Source of the DNA: a virus
DNA length: 48,246 bases
Virus record (IMG/VR): IMGVR_UViG_3300050120_000022
Location: 1 to 48,246 of that record
Direction: 5' to 3' (one strand)
A program made the translations under genes and the position numbers. The notes under the pieces were generated by a model. That model was given only the letters and a program-made list of their open reading frames with translations. It made no database searches and had not been told where the DNA came from. Numbering within the stretch: position 1 is the stretch's first letter; every line of letters starts with the position of its first letter. This document shows, piece after piece, positions 20,434-29,394 of this stretch.

Positions 20434-20743
20434 CAACCCAATTACCCCGTTGACTCCAGCGCAAGTAGCAGATCAAGAGCAAATTGCAGCCAATGAAAAT
20501 TTTATTGTGCGCGATTTGGTTGCAATTGACGATGCCGCAAACGTTCTAACTGGCGGCAAACCTGATGAAACTATTTCAAGCCGTCTTGCGCGCGATGCAA
20601 TGGAGCATCATGAAGATGGTATTGTAGGCAGCAAGATTCTTGATTTGTTCCAAAAGGATCATGGAGCAGATGCACAGGCTGGAGATATGGAGCGGGCAAT
20701 TGAAGCTGAAAAGCTCGAAAATTCTGACAGTGTTTTAAAATAA
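20426..20743 (+). CDS. small acidic head-region protein, 105 aa
   Basis: The ATG at 20426 overlaps the portal stop and has GGAG upstream; a longer frame inside the portal gene is ignored. Begins MTDNPITPLTPAQVADQEQIA, helical, and ends in KLENSDSVLK. Lies between portal and MuF, where phages often carry small head accessory proteins. No family recognised. Confidence 0.6.
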   Translation: MTDNPITPLTPAQVADQEQIAANENFIVRDLVAIDDAANVLTGGKPDETISSRLARDAMEHHEDGIVGSKILDLFQKDHGADAQAGDMERAIEAEKLENSDSVLK

Positions 20744-20745
20744 GC

Positions 20746-21600
20746 ATGGCTCCTAAATCTACATTTCATAGACCAACACGTTTTGAAATTCTCTACCAAC
20801 AGAGAATTGAAAAGTTGATGCACGACTATTTTGATTTACCCACAACACTAACGTTAGGCGAGCTAACCGCTCGATTGGTGGAATATGGGCAAACCAAAAA
20901 TTTTTTGCACAACTTTGCAACGAAGCTGGCACGCCAGATGGTGACTGGCGTGGCGGCAAACAACGCGCAGAATTGGCGGCAGGCGGCGAGTCAGAGCCTC
21001 AGGGGCAAAGAGATATACCGGATGCTTCAGAGTGAGCTACAGGGCAACGTGGGCGCACGTATGGAGCAACTAATTGCAGAGAACGCCCGTTATATCAAGT
21101 CTGTGTCTCAAGACGTTGCGCGAATGCTCACGGCGCACATTCAAACACAGCAAATGGCCGGGTTGCGCTCTGAAGAAATAATGAAACAAATTGGGCCAAA
21201 GTTAAAGCATTTGAGCCGCTACAGAATTGCGCTAATTGCACGAACTGAAGTTGCTAAGGCTGACACTGCAATTACTCGCGCACGCGCTGAAGACATAGGC
21301 TTGAATTGGTATCAATGGCAGACTTCAGAAGATGGCAGAGTGAGAAAATCTCACAGAAAAATGGATCAAGTGCTCATTAACTGGAATGATGCGCCTAGCC
21401 CTGAAAGGCTCGTAGGCGAAAAGTCAGTTGGAAAGTATAACGCGGGCAATATCTACAACTGCCGTTGCGTTGCGCTTCCAATTGTAAGCCTGGATGAAAT
21501 TAAATTCCCTGCAAAAATATATTCTGGTGGCGAAATAAAACGCTTGACTTTGAGCGAGTTTCGGCGCATAGCTAAGATACCTTTAAGGATTGCGGCGTAA
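20746..21600 (+). CDS. MuF-like minor head / head morphogenesis protein
   Basis: 284 aa. The C-terminal Phage Mu F domain is recognisable: IARTEVAKADTAITRARAEDIG, then YQWQTSEDGRVRKSHRKMD, then NIYNCRCVALPIV. It is normally packed inside or next to the portal and needed for head assembly. The N-terminal half is helical. Confidence 0.9.
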   Translation: MAPKSTFHRPTRFEILYQQRIEKLMHDYFDLPTTLTLGELTARLVEYGQTKNFLHNFATKLARQMVTGVAANNAQNWRQAASQSLRGKEIYRMLQSELQGNVGARMEQLIAENARYIKSVSQDVARMLTAHIQTQQMAGLRSEEIMKQIGPKLKHLSRYRIALIARTEVAKADTAITRARAEDIGLNWYQWQTSEDGRVRKSHRKMDQVLINWNDAPSPERLVGEKSVGKYNAGNIYNCRCVALPIVSLDEIKFPAKIYSGGEIKRLTLSEFRRIAKIPLRIAA

Positions 21601-21640
21601 AACATTGCTTCAATAAGTAATTCAATGGGAATTTATAACA

Positions 21641-23029
21641 ATGGCAATTACTTATTTCGGCGTAAAGATTTCTGATAACTGGATTGAAAAGCCCGATGGC
21701 TCTCTAGTTTTCAAGAATGCAGTAATTGCTAGGACAGGATTTCAGAAATACAAAGGATTTGAATTACCGCAACGTAAACACGATACGCCAGAAGATGAAG
21801 TAACGGCGCAAGATTTAGGAATAGAAGAAAACGACGATGTAAATGTTTATCGTTCGCCTGAAGAGGTTTTTAGCAAACGCACGATAGGCACTTTTGAAGG
21901 TGCGCCAGTTACAGACGGCCATCCTGATGAATTGCTAAACATTGAAACAATTGCAGAGCATCAATGCGGACACGCTCAGAATGTACGCGAAGGCAAAGAA
22001 GCGTTAGACGGTGGTGACTTTCCACTGTTAGCTGATTTGGTTGTTACAGGAAAAGATTTAATTGAAAAGATCAAAGCAGGTTTGCGCGAATTGTCTTGTG
22101 GTTATAACTATCACTTGCTAAAACGCGGCGAAGCAATTTTACAGGTTGATATTGTCGGCAACCATGTTGCGGTTGTACCAAATGGCAGAGCCGGTAAAGA
22201 AGCTGCAATCGTAGACGCACTACCAATTGAATTGAAACAGGAGAAACTAACAATGAGTGATTTGCTGAAACGGATTCGTGGACTCGGTTTTCAAGTGTGG
22301 GCTAAGGATGCAAAGCCCGAAGAGGTTGCGGATGCTGTTGACGCAATCAGCAAGGCAGACGCGAAAGATGCGGATGCCCACGTTAGCGGCTGCAAGTGTG
22401 CCGATTGCAAAGGCGGCACACTTGCGAAGCCTGAAGCTGAAGATGCCAAGGCGAAGGATCGTAAACGCTTTCATGACGCACTAGACAAGCTCATGGATTC
22501 TCGGCAAGCTGAAGAGGCTGAAATTGCTGAAGCTGAAGATGCTGACATGGAAGAGTTGAAAAGCATGTTTGGCGAGAAAAAGGCCGCATCTGACGCGGAA
22601 CCTGAAGCCGATGATGAAGAGGCTGAAGATTCTGAAGAGAAAGAAGAGGAAGAGGAAGCAGAAGCATCTGATGAAGCTGTACAGTCGCAGTCGGTTCCTG
22701 TTCTTCAGCCTGGAGAGCGGCAAGAAAACCCCGAACCATCTGCTGTAGATGCCGCTTACGTTGCTGGGCAAAAAGCAGCATTGAAGGCTTTTAAACCCTT
22801 TGTTGCAGCTTCCAAAGACAGGCGCTTGAAGGCTGCGTTTGATACCGCAACGAAGTTGACGAAGGCTGCAAAAACTTCTGGCGGCGGTAGTTATGTAAAA
22901 GTTGCTGTTGCAGCGGGCGCACGCGGTAAGAGTGCGATGGATGCAGCGGGCGATCCTGAAAAGAAACGCGAAGACGCATTGAACGCAGCTTTCAAGGCTG
23001 GACACCGTAAGGCTTACAAACAGGAGTAA
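21641..23029 (+). CDS. prohead protease-scaffold fusion, DUF2213 family
   Basis: 462 aa. Residues 1-200 match DUF2213, the presumed capsid maturation protease: NAVIARTGFQKYKGFEL, FEGAPVTDGHPDELL, ELSCGYNYHLL and VGNHVAVVPNGRAG. Residues 205-462 are highly acidic and helical (EEAEIAEAEDADMEEL, EEAEDSEEKEEEEEAEASD), as expected for scaffold, with a CKCADCKGG pair near 250. An internal in-frame start at 22253 would give scaffold alone. Confidence 0.85.
   Translation: MAITYFGVKISDNWIEKPDGSLVFKNAVIARTGFQKYKGFELPQRKHDTPEDEVTAQDLGIEENDDVNVYRSPEEVFSKRTIGTFEGAPVTDGHPDELLNIETIAEHQCGHAQNVREGKEALDGGDFPLLADLVVTGKDLIEKIKAGLRELSCGYNYHLLKRGEAILQVDIVGNHVAVVPNGRAGKEAAIVDALPIELKQEKLTMSDLLKRIRGLGFQVWAKDAKPEEVADAVDAISKADAKDADAHVSGCKCADCKGGTLAKPEAEDAKAKDRKRFHDALDKLMDSRQAEEAEIAEAEDADMEELKSMFGEKKAASDAEPEADDEEAEDSEEKEEEEEAEASDEAVQSQSVPVLQPGERQENPEPSAVDAAYVAGQKAALKAFKPFVAASKDRRLKAAFDTATKLTKAAKTSGGGSYVKVAVAAGARGKSAMDAAGDPEKKREDALNAAFKAGHRKAYKQE
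22253..23029 (+). CDS. nested scaffold protein from an internal start
   Basis: In-frame ATG at codon 205 of the protease gene is preceded by ACAGGAGAAACTAACA, a strong Shine-Dalgarno sequence (AGGAG, 9 nt spacing). The start falls exactly at the boundary between the protease domain and the acidic scaffold part (MSDLLKRIRGLGFQ...). This is the arrangement of lambda C/Nu3. Inference from sequence only. Confidence 0.6.
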   Translation: MSDLLKRIRGLGFQVWAKDAKPEEVADAVDAISKADAKDADAHVSGCKCADCKGGTLAKPEAEDAKAKDRKRFHDALDKLMDSRQAEEAEIAEAEDADMEELKSMFGEKKAASDAEPEADDEEAEDSEEKEEEEEAEASDEAVQSQSVPVLQPGERQENPEPSAVDAAYVAGQKAALKAFKPFVAASKDRRLKAAFDTATKLTKAAKTSGGGSYVKVAVAAGARGKSAMDAAGDPEKKREDALNAAFKAGHRKAYKQE

Positions 23030-23085
23030 CTCAGTTTCACTGCTTCAAAAATTCGCGGCTAGCCGCAAAAGTGAGGAAATAAATT

Positions 23086-23667
23086 ATGGGAAGTTTTGGC
23101 GGGACAATTCCTGTTGTCGGCATGTATAACGGCTATCCTGGTACTATCAGCCGCGCCGGTGTAAACAAAATCAAAGCGCGTCAAGTGCTTTCAACTACGC
23201 CAACTCAATTGGCGTTTGGCGAGTCTGCTGTGCTTGTGCCCGATTCGTTGGGCGGCACATGGCAGAGCGTCAAGGATTTCATTGCAGGGTCAGGAACCTT
23301 TACCGCTGCTAAGTTAGCTGGCTTTGCATTGCGTGAGGTTAAAACTAACCTTTCGTATATTGCCAGCACTGCCGGTTCTATCGGCGGCTCTAACGTGGCA
23401 TTTTATGCGCCTGGAGAAATGGCCGAAGTAATTGAAGAAACTAGCGGCCTAACCGTTCAAGTCAACAACGGAGCGCCCGTTGCTGGCAACCAGATTTACA
23501 TCCGCATTGCGCTAAACGGCGGCATTCCGGCTGGCGTGGTTGGCGGTGTTGAAGCTGTTGCTGATGGCTCTAACACCGTTGCAGTCCCTAACGTTGTTTT
23601 CACCACTGGCGTTTTGGATGGCAACGGCGTTACTGAAATTGGTTTCCTGACTCGTCAAGCTGTCTAA
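23086..23667 (+). CDS. capsid cement / decoration protein
   Basis: 193 aa, nearly all beta, Gly/Val/Ala-rich (NVAFYAPGEMAEVIEETSGLTVQVNNGAPVAGN... in segments). Location between scaffold and major capsid and the pattern fit the structural cement proteins (Gp24-like) of DUF2213/DUF2184 phages. Begins MGSFGGTIPVVGMYNGYPG. Confidence 0.75.
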   Translation: MGSFGGTIPVVGMYNGYPGTISRAGVNKIKARQVLSTTPTQLAFGESAVLVPDSLGGTWQSVKDFIAGSGTFTAAKLAGFALREVKTNLSYIASTAGSIGGSNVAFYAPGEMAEVIEETSGLTVQVNNGAPVAGNQIYIRIALNGGIPAGVVGGVEAVADGSNTVAVPNVVFTTGVLDGNGVTEIGFLTRQAV

Positions 23668-23706
23668 CGTAAAGCTGTAAAAATACCCTGAAAGGAATTT
23701 AGATTT

Positions 23707-24705
23707 ATGGGTTACAAAAACAATAATCGGGGCGGTACAGCTTTCGATGCAGCTACCGCGAGTTCTATGGCGTTCCTCAACTCACAGTTGGAATTGCCGG
23801 ATATGGAGATTGTGAAGCCGATGACATCGGTAACTCACAAGCGCGATATTTCCATTAAATTCGGCGGCGGTTATCCTCAGTTTCTAAGTGCATACGCTAC
23901 TAATTACGCCACAACGGGCGGTAATCAGTACGGATTGCAGGGAACTAACAACACTGAAATTCCACTCGTGCAAGCAACTATCAGCAAAGGTTTGTGGAAT
24001 GCTTGGATTTGGTCTTGCGCTTTCAGCATTTCTCATGCTGATTTGGAGCGTTTGAAGACTGCCAAGGCAATTGGTTATCCACCGCCGTTTTCTCTGCAAG
24101 AGTTGCTAGAAGAGGGCGTTGGCCTTACCTGGGAAAAGGGTATGGACAAGGTGACTTATACGGGTTGGATGGGTCAACCTGGATTGGTCAACAACCCAAA
24201 TATCACATCTAGCCTTGCACCTAATCCTGGAAGCGGGGCAACCTGGGCAACTAAAACCCCAACCCAAATTCAAAGCGATATTAACTTTATGCTGTTACAG
24301 ACTGTTACCAACAGTGTGTATTCGCTTGAAGGTATGGCTGATACAATTCTTATTCCGTGGTCAGTTAACAATGCACTTTTGCAGCCTATGACAACTGGCG
24401 GTTTCAGTTCAATTCTTGAGTTTGTTTTGCATAACAACATTGCAAAGCAAAACGGAATTGACCTGAAAATCTTCCCGTTGCCGAATGACTGGATTGGTAC
24501 GGCTGGAGTTGGCGGAGTTACGCGGGCAGTTGCCTATCGTAACAACGAAAAGACTGTCAAGCTGCGTGTACCGGTTGCGCCTCAGAAGGTTCTTACGATG
24601 CCTACCACTCGCAACGGCGTTTCGTATGAAACTGTGTATCAGGCTTGCATCGGACAGGTTGAATTTCGGCGCAATCAGCCTTTCTATTACCTGGATGGCG
24701 TTTAA
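23707..24705 (+). CDS. major capsid protein, DUF2184 family
   Basis: 332 aa. Family-style features: an N-terminal FLNSQLELPDMEIVKPM segment, GLWNAWIWSCAFSISHADLERL, a long helix with EKGMDKVTYTGW, and C-terminal TRNGVSYETVYQACIGQVEFRRNQPFYYLDGV. HK97-fold shell subunit. AAAGGAA lies before the ATG; a 12-bp hairpin follows the stop. Confidence 0.92.
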   Translation: MGYKNNNRGGTAFDAATASSMAFLNSQLELPDMEIVKPMTSVTHKRDISIKFGGGYPQFLSAYATNYATTGGNQYGLQGTNNTEIPLVQATISKGLWNAWIWSCAFSISHADLERLKTAKAIGYPPPFSLQELLEEGVGLTWEKGMDKVTYTGWMGQPGLVNNPNITSSLAPNPGSGATWATKTPTQIQSDINFMLLQTVTNSVYSLEGMADTILIPWSVNNALLQPMTTGGFSSILEFVLHNNIAKQNGIDLKIFPLPNDWIGTAGVGGVTRAVAYRNNEKTVKLRVPVAPQKVLTMPTTRNGVSYETVYQACIGQVEFRRNQPFYYLDGV

Positions 24706-24729
24706 GCATCTGATATTGAATAGTAAACC

Positions 24730-24764
24730 AAAGGCTAACTGTAACAAAATTGCAGTTAGCCTTT
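24730..24764 (+). terminator. hairpin after major capsid gene
   Basis: 12-bp perfect stem AAAGGCTAACTG / CAGTTAGCCTTT (24730-24741 / 24753-24764) with an 11-nt loop. No long U-tract, so probably partial termination or an mRNA-stabilising structure that sets capsid versus tail expression. Confidence 0.7.
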
Positions 24765-24788
24765 ACAACTTGAAAGGAAATTCTCGCT

Positions 24789-25058
24789 ATGCAAATTAGA
24801 TGCCTTAAATGCTTTCGATTTTCGGATGCAACTCCTAAGAAACTTGAAACGAAGTCAATCATCATTCAACCTTCAACAGATATTCAAGACGCGCCCGATT
24901 GGATCAAAAGCGATCCGTTGTTTGCTGCTGCTGTTGACGCGGGCGACTTGGAAGAGGTTGCCATTTTGTCGAAAAAGTCCAAGACTGCTGATGCGCCTAA
25001 GACTGCTGACGCGGTTAAGGCAGGTTGGGGCGATCCTGTAACCGGATTGCAGCTATAA
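24789..25058 (+). CDS. small head-tail region protein, 89 aa
   Basis: The ATG at 24789 has AAGGA 9 nt upstream. N-terminal MQIRCLKCFRF with CxxC, then acidic, and a C-terminal repeat KTADAPKTADAVKAGWGDP. The context is that of short head proteins found between capsid and DUF4054 genes. No family recognised. Confidence 0.6.
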   Translation: MQIRCLKCFRFSDATPKKLETKSIIIQPSTDIQDAPDWIKSDPLFAAAVDAGDLEEVAILSKKSKTADAPKTADAVKAGWGDPVTGLQL

Positions 25059-25059
25059 A

Positions 25060-25791
25060 ATGGGCGGAACGCCAAACATTACGGCGCTAATAGGGGAAGT
25101 ATTAGGCTTTGAGGATGGTACCTATCTCAACGACTACCTTCCCCTGATTTCGCTTGCCTCAAATATCATGGTTGGCACGAATCCGCCGTACTCCGCAACA
25201 GACTTCTTTTCGCTTTATCCTAAGTTTGGCGGCACGCCTATACAGCCCACAGGGACGGTTGACGGCACCACAGCCACTATAACGGGCGTTTCGAGTATCG
25301 CGGGCCTCCTGGCAGGGCAGTTAGTGAGCGGAATAGGCATTGCAGACGGGTCACAGATCGTTTCCGCGTCCGGCTCAACCGTTGTTCTGTCTTTGCCTAC
25401 AACTCAGGCCGGTTCGCCAGTTCAGTTGAACGTTTACGCTGCTCCGTTGATTCCAATGGTAGTTTTGAACAGCTATATTTATCTAGCTTCGGCAAGCATT
25501 TTTCAAGTTAGATATTGTGAAATGTGGCAGATGGTAATGGGGCTTTATATTGCGCACTTCGCAACGTTGTGGCTTCAGGGCGAAGCAAGCAGCCCCAACA
25601 GCACAGCGGCGCAAGCAGCGGCAAGCGGATTGGCTCTTGGTATCAAAACTTCAAAATCAGCCGGTGATGTAAGCGTTGGCCTGGAAGCTGTCAACATTGA
25701 CGGTTTCGGCAGTTGGAATCTTACATTATACGGCCAACAGTTTGCAACGATAGCAAAAGCAATTGGCAGCGGCGGGATGCTTATATATTGA
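25060..25791 (+). CDS. head-tail adaptor, DUF4054-like, with inserted beta domain
   Basis: 243 aa. The outer parts fit a DUF4054 adaptor (PPYSATDFFSLYPKF at 42-56, IPMVVLNSYIYLASASIFQVRY, MVMGLYIAHFATLWLQG, SVGLEAVNIDGFGSWNLTLYGQQF). Residues about 60-133 are an inserted Gly/Ser/Thr-rich beta module (GTVDGTTATITGVSSIAG... GSQIVSASGSTVVLSLPT) that resembles an insert in the tail terminator-like gene at 26644. It forms the ring under the portal. Confidence 0.8.
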   Translation: MGGTPNITALIGEVLGFEDGTYLNDYLPLISLASNIMVGTNPPYSATDFFSLYPKFGGTPIQPTGTVDGTTATITGVSSIAGLLAGQLVSGIGIADGSQIVSASGSTVVLSLPTTQAGSPVQLNVYAAPLIPMVVLNSYIYLASASIFQVRYCEMWQMVMGLYIAHFATLWLQGEASSPNSTAAQAAASGLALGIKTSKSAGDVSVGLEAVNIDGFGSWNLTLYGQQFATIAKAIGSGGMLIY

Positions 25792-26267
25792 AGCCCACAA
25801 TTACAGTTACGGAAAGCGGCGATTTGCATTTTCTCCAAACTGCGATTGACAACCTGGAAAATGCAAAAGTATATGTGGGCATACCGGAAAAAACAACGTC
25901 ACGCAAAGGTGAAAAAATAACTAATGCGGGCTTAATGTACATTCACACAAACGGCAGCGAAGTAATGCATATTCCGGCCCGGCCTGTAATTGAACCTGCA
26001 ATAGAGGCTCCAGACAACAAGGAACGTATAGCAGCAACGTTAGGCGCTGCTATGACTGCGGAGTTAAACGGCGAACATGCAACCGCAGTAGAAAACATTC
26101 GTAAAGCAGGAACGCAAGGCGCAAACGCGGCAAAGCGATGGTTTACAGACCCGCGTAACAATTGGGCACCTAATGCACCTTCAACCATTGCAGCTAAGGG
26201 CAGTGCTAGACCATTGATTGACAAAGGCGAATTAAGACGCGCTATAACTCATGTTGAGGAACTATAA
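25788..26267 (+). CDS. neck / tail completion protein, 159 aa
   Basis: TTG start at 25788 overlapping the DUF4054 stop (TTGA); no ATG is well placed. MKPTITVTESGDLHFL..., ending in NAPSTIAAKGSARPLIDKGELRRAITHVEEL. The C-terminal motif 'STIxxKGSxxPLIDxGxLxxAIT' is typical of gp10-like virion morphogenesis proteins of contractile-tailed phages. Confidence 0.75.
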   Translation: MKPTITVTESGDLHFLQTAIDNLENAKVYVGIPEKTTSRKGEKITNAGLMYIHTNGSEVMHIPARPVIEPAIEAPDNKERIAATLGAAMTAELNGEHATAVENIRKAGTQGANAAKRWFTDPRNNWAPNAPSTIAAKGSARPLIDKGELRRAITHVEEL

Positions 26268-26644
26268 TGCCTTTTTCAATGGCTGAAATTGTCAACGATC
26301 CTGATTTCGCGCAAGAGTTTACTATAACTCGCTCTAGCGGTGGATCATGGCAGTTTGGCACATGGGTTAATCAAACTGAATCTGTGCCGGGCTATGGAGT
26401 TATTCAGCCTATTTCAGCAAAAGAATTGAAGATGATTCCTGAAGGCGATAGAGTTGAAGGAATGATTTCGTTTCATTCTTCAGCGCCAATTTATGAGACG
26501 CATACAACTAGCCAAACAGATGCAACCGCTAGAATAAGCGATACTATACTTTGGCATACTCAGAATTACAGAATAATCAAAGTGTATCCCTGGGAAGATT
26601 TCGGATACTACAAGGCAATTGGCACTAGAATGAGCGGCCAATAA
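26267..26644 (+). CDS. head-tail connector / stopper-like protein, 125 aa
   Basis: Beta-rich, with ITRSSGGSWQFGTWVNQTES and ILWHTQNYRIIKVYPWEDFGYYKAIGTRM. The genomic slot between neck and tail terminator and the late 'xWxxxxYxIxxVxxWxxxGYYxA' motif fit phage head-closure proteins. Coupled to neighbours by single-base stop/start overlaps. Confidence 0.65.
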   Translation: MPFSMAEIVNDPDFAQEFTITRSSGGSWQFGTWVNQTESVPGYGVIQPISAKELKMIPEGDRVEGMISFHSSAPIYETHTTSQTDATARISDTILWHTQNYRIIKVYPWEDFGYYKAIGTRMSGQ

Positions 26645-27465
26645 TGGGTACAACATCAACGCTTTTTCAAAACGGCCAAACGCTTACTAGCAGCGCATTA
26701 ACATTGCGGCTTATCAATTTTATTTTTCAGGAAACAATTGCCGTATTGCTAGGCATCCTAGTTGAATATGAAATACAAGCTACTTTAGTTCAAGGTAGCA
26801 ACGAAGCAACTGTAATTAGCACTACAGGTTTAGCGGCGGGTTTCGTTATACAAGATCAAACCGGCAATATACCTAGCGGCACAACGATACTTGGTATTAG
26901 TGGCCCAACAACAATTATCATGTCTAACCTTGCAACTGCGGATGCACAAGAAACAGTTATTATAAGTGACTTAGTGCGGTTAAACACTATGGTTAGAAAT
27001 TCCTGGCAAACGCAAGGTGCGCCAGCATGGGGAGTTACAGACGATATTGTTTCGTTTCAATGCACTGAAGAGGACAACGAATACAACAAAGTACGCGATG
27101 CATTGAATGTAGCAAACGATGATGTTAGTTTGCTAAGAACAATGGAATATACGCGAGTATGGCGCGTAGCCCTGGTAGTTAGAGGCCCCAACTCACTTGA
27201 TAATGTGCGCCTCATAAAATCTTCTATACAACTAGATTTTATCCATGCTATTCTTGCGGAGTTTAATCTATATCTAATGCCTAGTGTGGGCAACGGCGTA
27301 AGAGTGCCAGAGTTACAAGATGGTCAATGGTGGGAACGGGTTGACATATCTTTCCAGTTCTATGAACAGGTAAATGAAACAATTGTAATTCCAAGTGTGG
27401 CAAGCGTTCCAATTACTACAAGCAATCAAAACGGCGTTCAATCCGATATTGTTGTAACAGCATAG
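26644..27465 (+). CDS. tail terminator-like protein with inserted beta domain
   Basis: 273 aa. Residues 110-260 match the phage neck/tail terminator style (NSWQTQGAPAWGVTDDIVSF, YTRVWRVALVVRGPNSLDNVRLIKSSI, WWERVDISFQFYEQVNE). Residues about 40-105 are a Gly/Thr-rich insert (SNEATVISTTGLAAGFVIQD...IPSGTTILGISGPTTIIMSN) of the same kind as in the DUF4054 protein. Caps the tail tube and joins it to the head. Confidence 0.7.
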   Translation: MGTTSTLFQNGQTLTSSALTLRLINFIFQETIAVLLGILVEYEIQATLVQGSNEATVISTTGLAAGFVIQDQTGNIPSGTTILGISGPTTIIMSNLATADAQETVIISDLVRLNTMVRNSWQTQGAPAWGVTDDIVSFQCTEEDNEYNKVRDALNVANDDVSLLRTMEYTRVWRVALVVRGPNSLDNVRLIKSSIQLDFIHAILAEFNLYLMPSVGNGVRVPELQDGQWWERVDISFQFYEQVNETIVIPSVASVPITTSNQNGVQSDIVVTA

Positions 27466-27477
27466 GAGTTTATAATC

Positions 27478-28860
27478 ATGGGTACATCTACTTTGCCCCT
27501 TTCCACGGTTGTTGATGTTGTAGTCAACATTTCCGCACAAGCCCCGGCAACTCCTACTTTCAATCAAGGGTTGATCGTTGGTACCAGCGTTGTAATTGGC
27601 TCTGTAACTGGAGCTAAGCCGCGTTTGCGGCTATATACAACTTTAGCTGAAATGGTTACTGACGGCTTTACTACAACGTCGCCAGAATATATTGCAGCTT
27701 CAATCTACCTTAGTCAATCGCCAGCCCCGCAATATATTTGGATTGGGCGGCAAGATTTAACATCAATTGCAACATTAACAATTGATGTTGCCGGTACTGG
27801 TTATGCTGTTGGCGATACTTTCAATGTTACACAGGCTAGCGCATCGCTTGGCACTGGTATTGTAACTGCTGAAACAGCCGGTGTACCATCTGCAATTGCT
27901 ATCGTGCCTGGAAGTCAAGGCACAGGGTATAGCGTTGCGACTGCATTACCCACAACTACTCTTACCGGCTCTGGCGCTGGCCTGGAAGTCAACATTACAG
28001 CCATTGGCGAGAGTGCATTACAGGCGCTTCAGGCTTGCCGGTTGGCGTCTCCTGCATGGTGGGCTTGCGCTGTATTGGCGGCGGTTGATGCAGACCATAT
28101 TGCAATTGGAACATGGGCACAGGCTATTACTCCGCAACTATGCTATTTCTACACAAGCGGTACCGCTGCATCATTGAATGGCACAACTGGAAATGTTTTC
28201 AGCGTTCTTAAAGCTGGAAACTATACCCGCGCATTTGGCATTTATTCAACAACTCAAAGCGGGCTTGCTCCAAACAACATCTATTCGCAATCAGCTGCAA
28301 TGGGTGTTTGCATGGGACTGAATACCGGGCTTGCCGGTTCTCAGTTCACAATGAAATTCAAAGAACTTGTAGGCATCGCAGTTGAGCCTTTGAGCTTAAC
28401 GCAAATCAACTTGCTTGAAACAAACAATGCCAACTTGTACTTGAGCTATGCGAATAGCTACAGTTGGATCGAGCAAGGCGTTGTTGCTAGCGGCCAATTC
28501 CTAGATACTATTTTAGGAGTTGATATGCTTGCATCTGACTACCAGTATTCGGTAGTTGATTTGCTAACTGAAAACCCTTCCATTGGGCAAGACAATGCCG
28601 GGCAGACACAGATTCTTAACGTCATCAACCAAGCAAACGCACGCGCTGCAACACGCGGTTTCTTGGCTCCTGGCACATGGGGCGGCGCTACGATCCTGAA
28701 TCTTGTTGCAGGTACTAGCTTGCCGTCTGGTTATTTGTCCCAATCAGCGCCGTACACTGTACCGCCTCCAGCGAATCGGCAAGCAATGCCGATTTACGTT
28801 GCAATCATCTTGGCTGGAGCAGTTCACAGCGTTTTGATTAACGTCAACGTCCAACAGTAA
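27478..28860 (+). CDS. tail sheath protein, DUF3383 family
   Basis: 460 aa. N terminus TLPLSTVVDVVVNISAQAPATPTFNQGLIVG and C terminus YLSQSAPYTVPPPANRQAMPIYVAIILAGAVHSVLINVNVQQ are typical of DUF3383 sheath proteins. A Gly-rich beta insertion lies at about 100-175. It makes the contractile sheath, so the virion is myovirus-like. Confidence 0.9.
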   Translation: MGTSTLPLSTVVDVVVNISAQAPATPTFNQGLIVGTSVVIGSVTGAKPRLRLYTTLAEMVTDGFTTTSPEYIAASIYLSQSPAPQYIWIGRQDLTSIATLTIDVAGTGYAVGDTFNVTQASASLGTGIVTAETAGVPSAIAIVPGSQGTGYSVATALPTTTLTGSGAGLEVNITAIGESALQALQACRLASPAWWACAVLAAVDADHIAIGTWAQAITPQLCYFYTSGTAASLNGTTGNVFSVLKAGNYTRAFGIYSTTQSGLAPNNIYSQSAAMGVCMGLNTGLAGSQFTMKFKELVGIAVEPLSLTQINLLETNNANLYLSYANSYSWIEQGVVASGQFLDTILGVDMLASDYQYSVVDLLTENPSIGQDNAGQTQILNVINQANARAATRGFLAPGTWGGATILNLVAGTSLPSGYLSQSAPYTVPPPANRQAMPIYVAIILAGAVHSVLINVNVQQ

Positions 28861-28904
28861 GTTTGTAACAAGCAATAAAAAGTCTACTTTAGCAAGGGGA
28901 TAAC

Positions 28905-29357
28905 ATGAGTAAAATTGGTACAACTTACAGTTTCAAAGACTTATCCGGTATAGTGTCAAGCCCCATTGCCGGTAGCTTTCAATTTGCCGGGCAAGTTGGC
29001 GTTGGTAAGGTAGTTGTAGCCAATGCAACAGACCATACAGCCCATGACACGGCATCTGATGGTACGGTTATGCCGTCTTTTATTGCCGGTGATTCTGGCG
29101 ATATTACCATTGAATGCCAGCAAACAAGTTTGGCACACAAGTTTTTACTTGCGTGGCTGAATACTCTGAAAACGTATGCGATGAATGGCGATGTTAGCAA
29201 TTGGGCTACAACGTCCGCATTGTTTCGCAATACGCTTGATGGCTCTGTACACGAATGTACAGGCATTAGCCCTATGAAGTCTGTTGATAAGACTTACTCG
29301 ACACAGGGCGAAAAAGTAACCTGGAAACTCATGGCGTGCAACGTTGTCAACCTGTAA
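28905..29357 (+). CDS. tail tube protein, DUF3277-like
   Basis: 150 aa directly after the sheath. MSKIGTTYSFKDLSGIVSSPIAGSF..., GDITIECQQTSLAHKFLLAWLNTLK and a final EKVTWKLMACNVVNL strand follow the tube family pattern. AAGGGGAT precedes the ATG. Confidence 0.85.
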   Translation: MSKIGTTYSFKDLSGIVSSPIAGSFQFAGQVGVGKVVVANATDHTAHDTASDGTVMPSFIAGDSGDITIECQQTSLAHKFLLAWLNTLKTYAMNGDVSNWATTSALFRNTLDGSVHECTGISPMKSVDKTYSTQGEKVTWKLMACNVVNL

Positions 29358-29394
29358 TTTTTAAGCATTGAAAATCTACCTGCAAAGAGGCTTT

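Noticed and set aside
22481-23005. Long leftward frame (174 codons) opposite the scaffold region
   Set aside because: Shadow of the acidic GAA/GAG-rich scaffold; the translation is Leu/Phe/Cys-rich low complexity without start signals.
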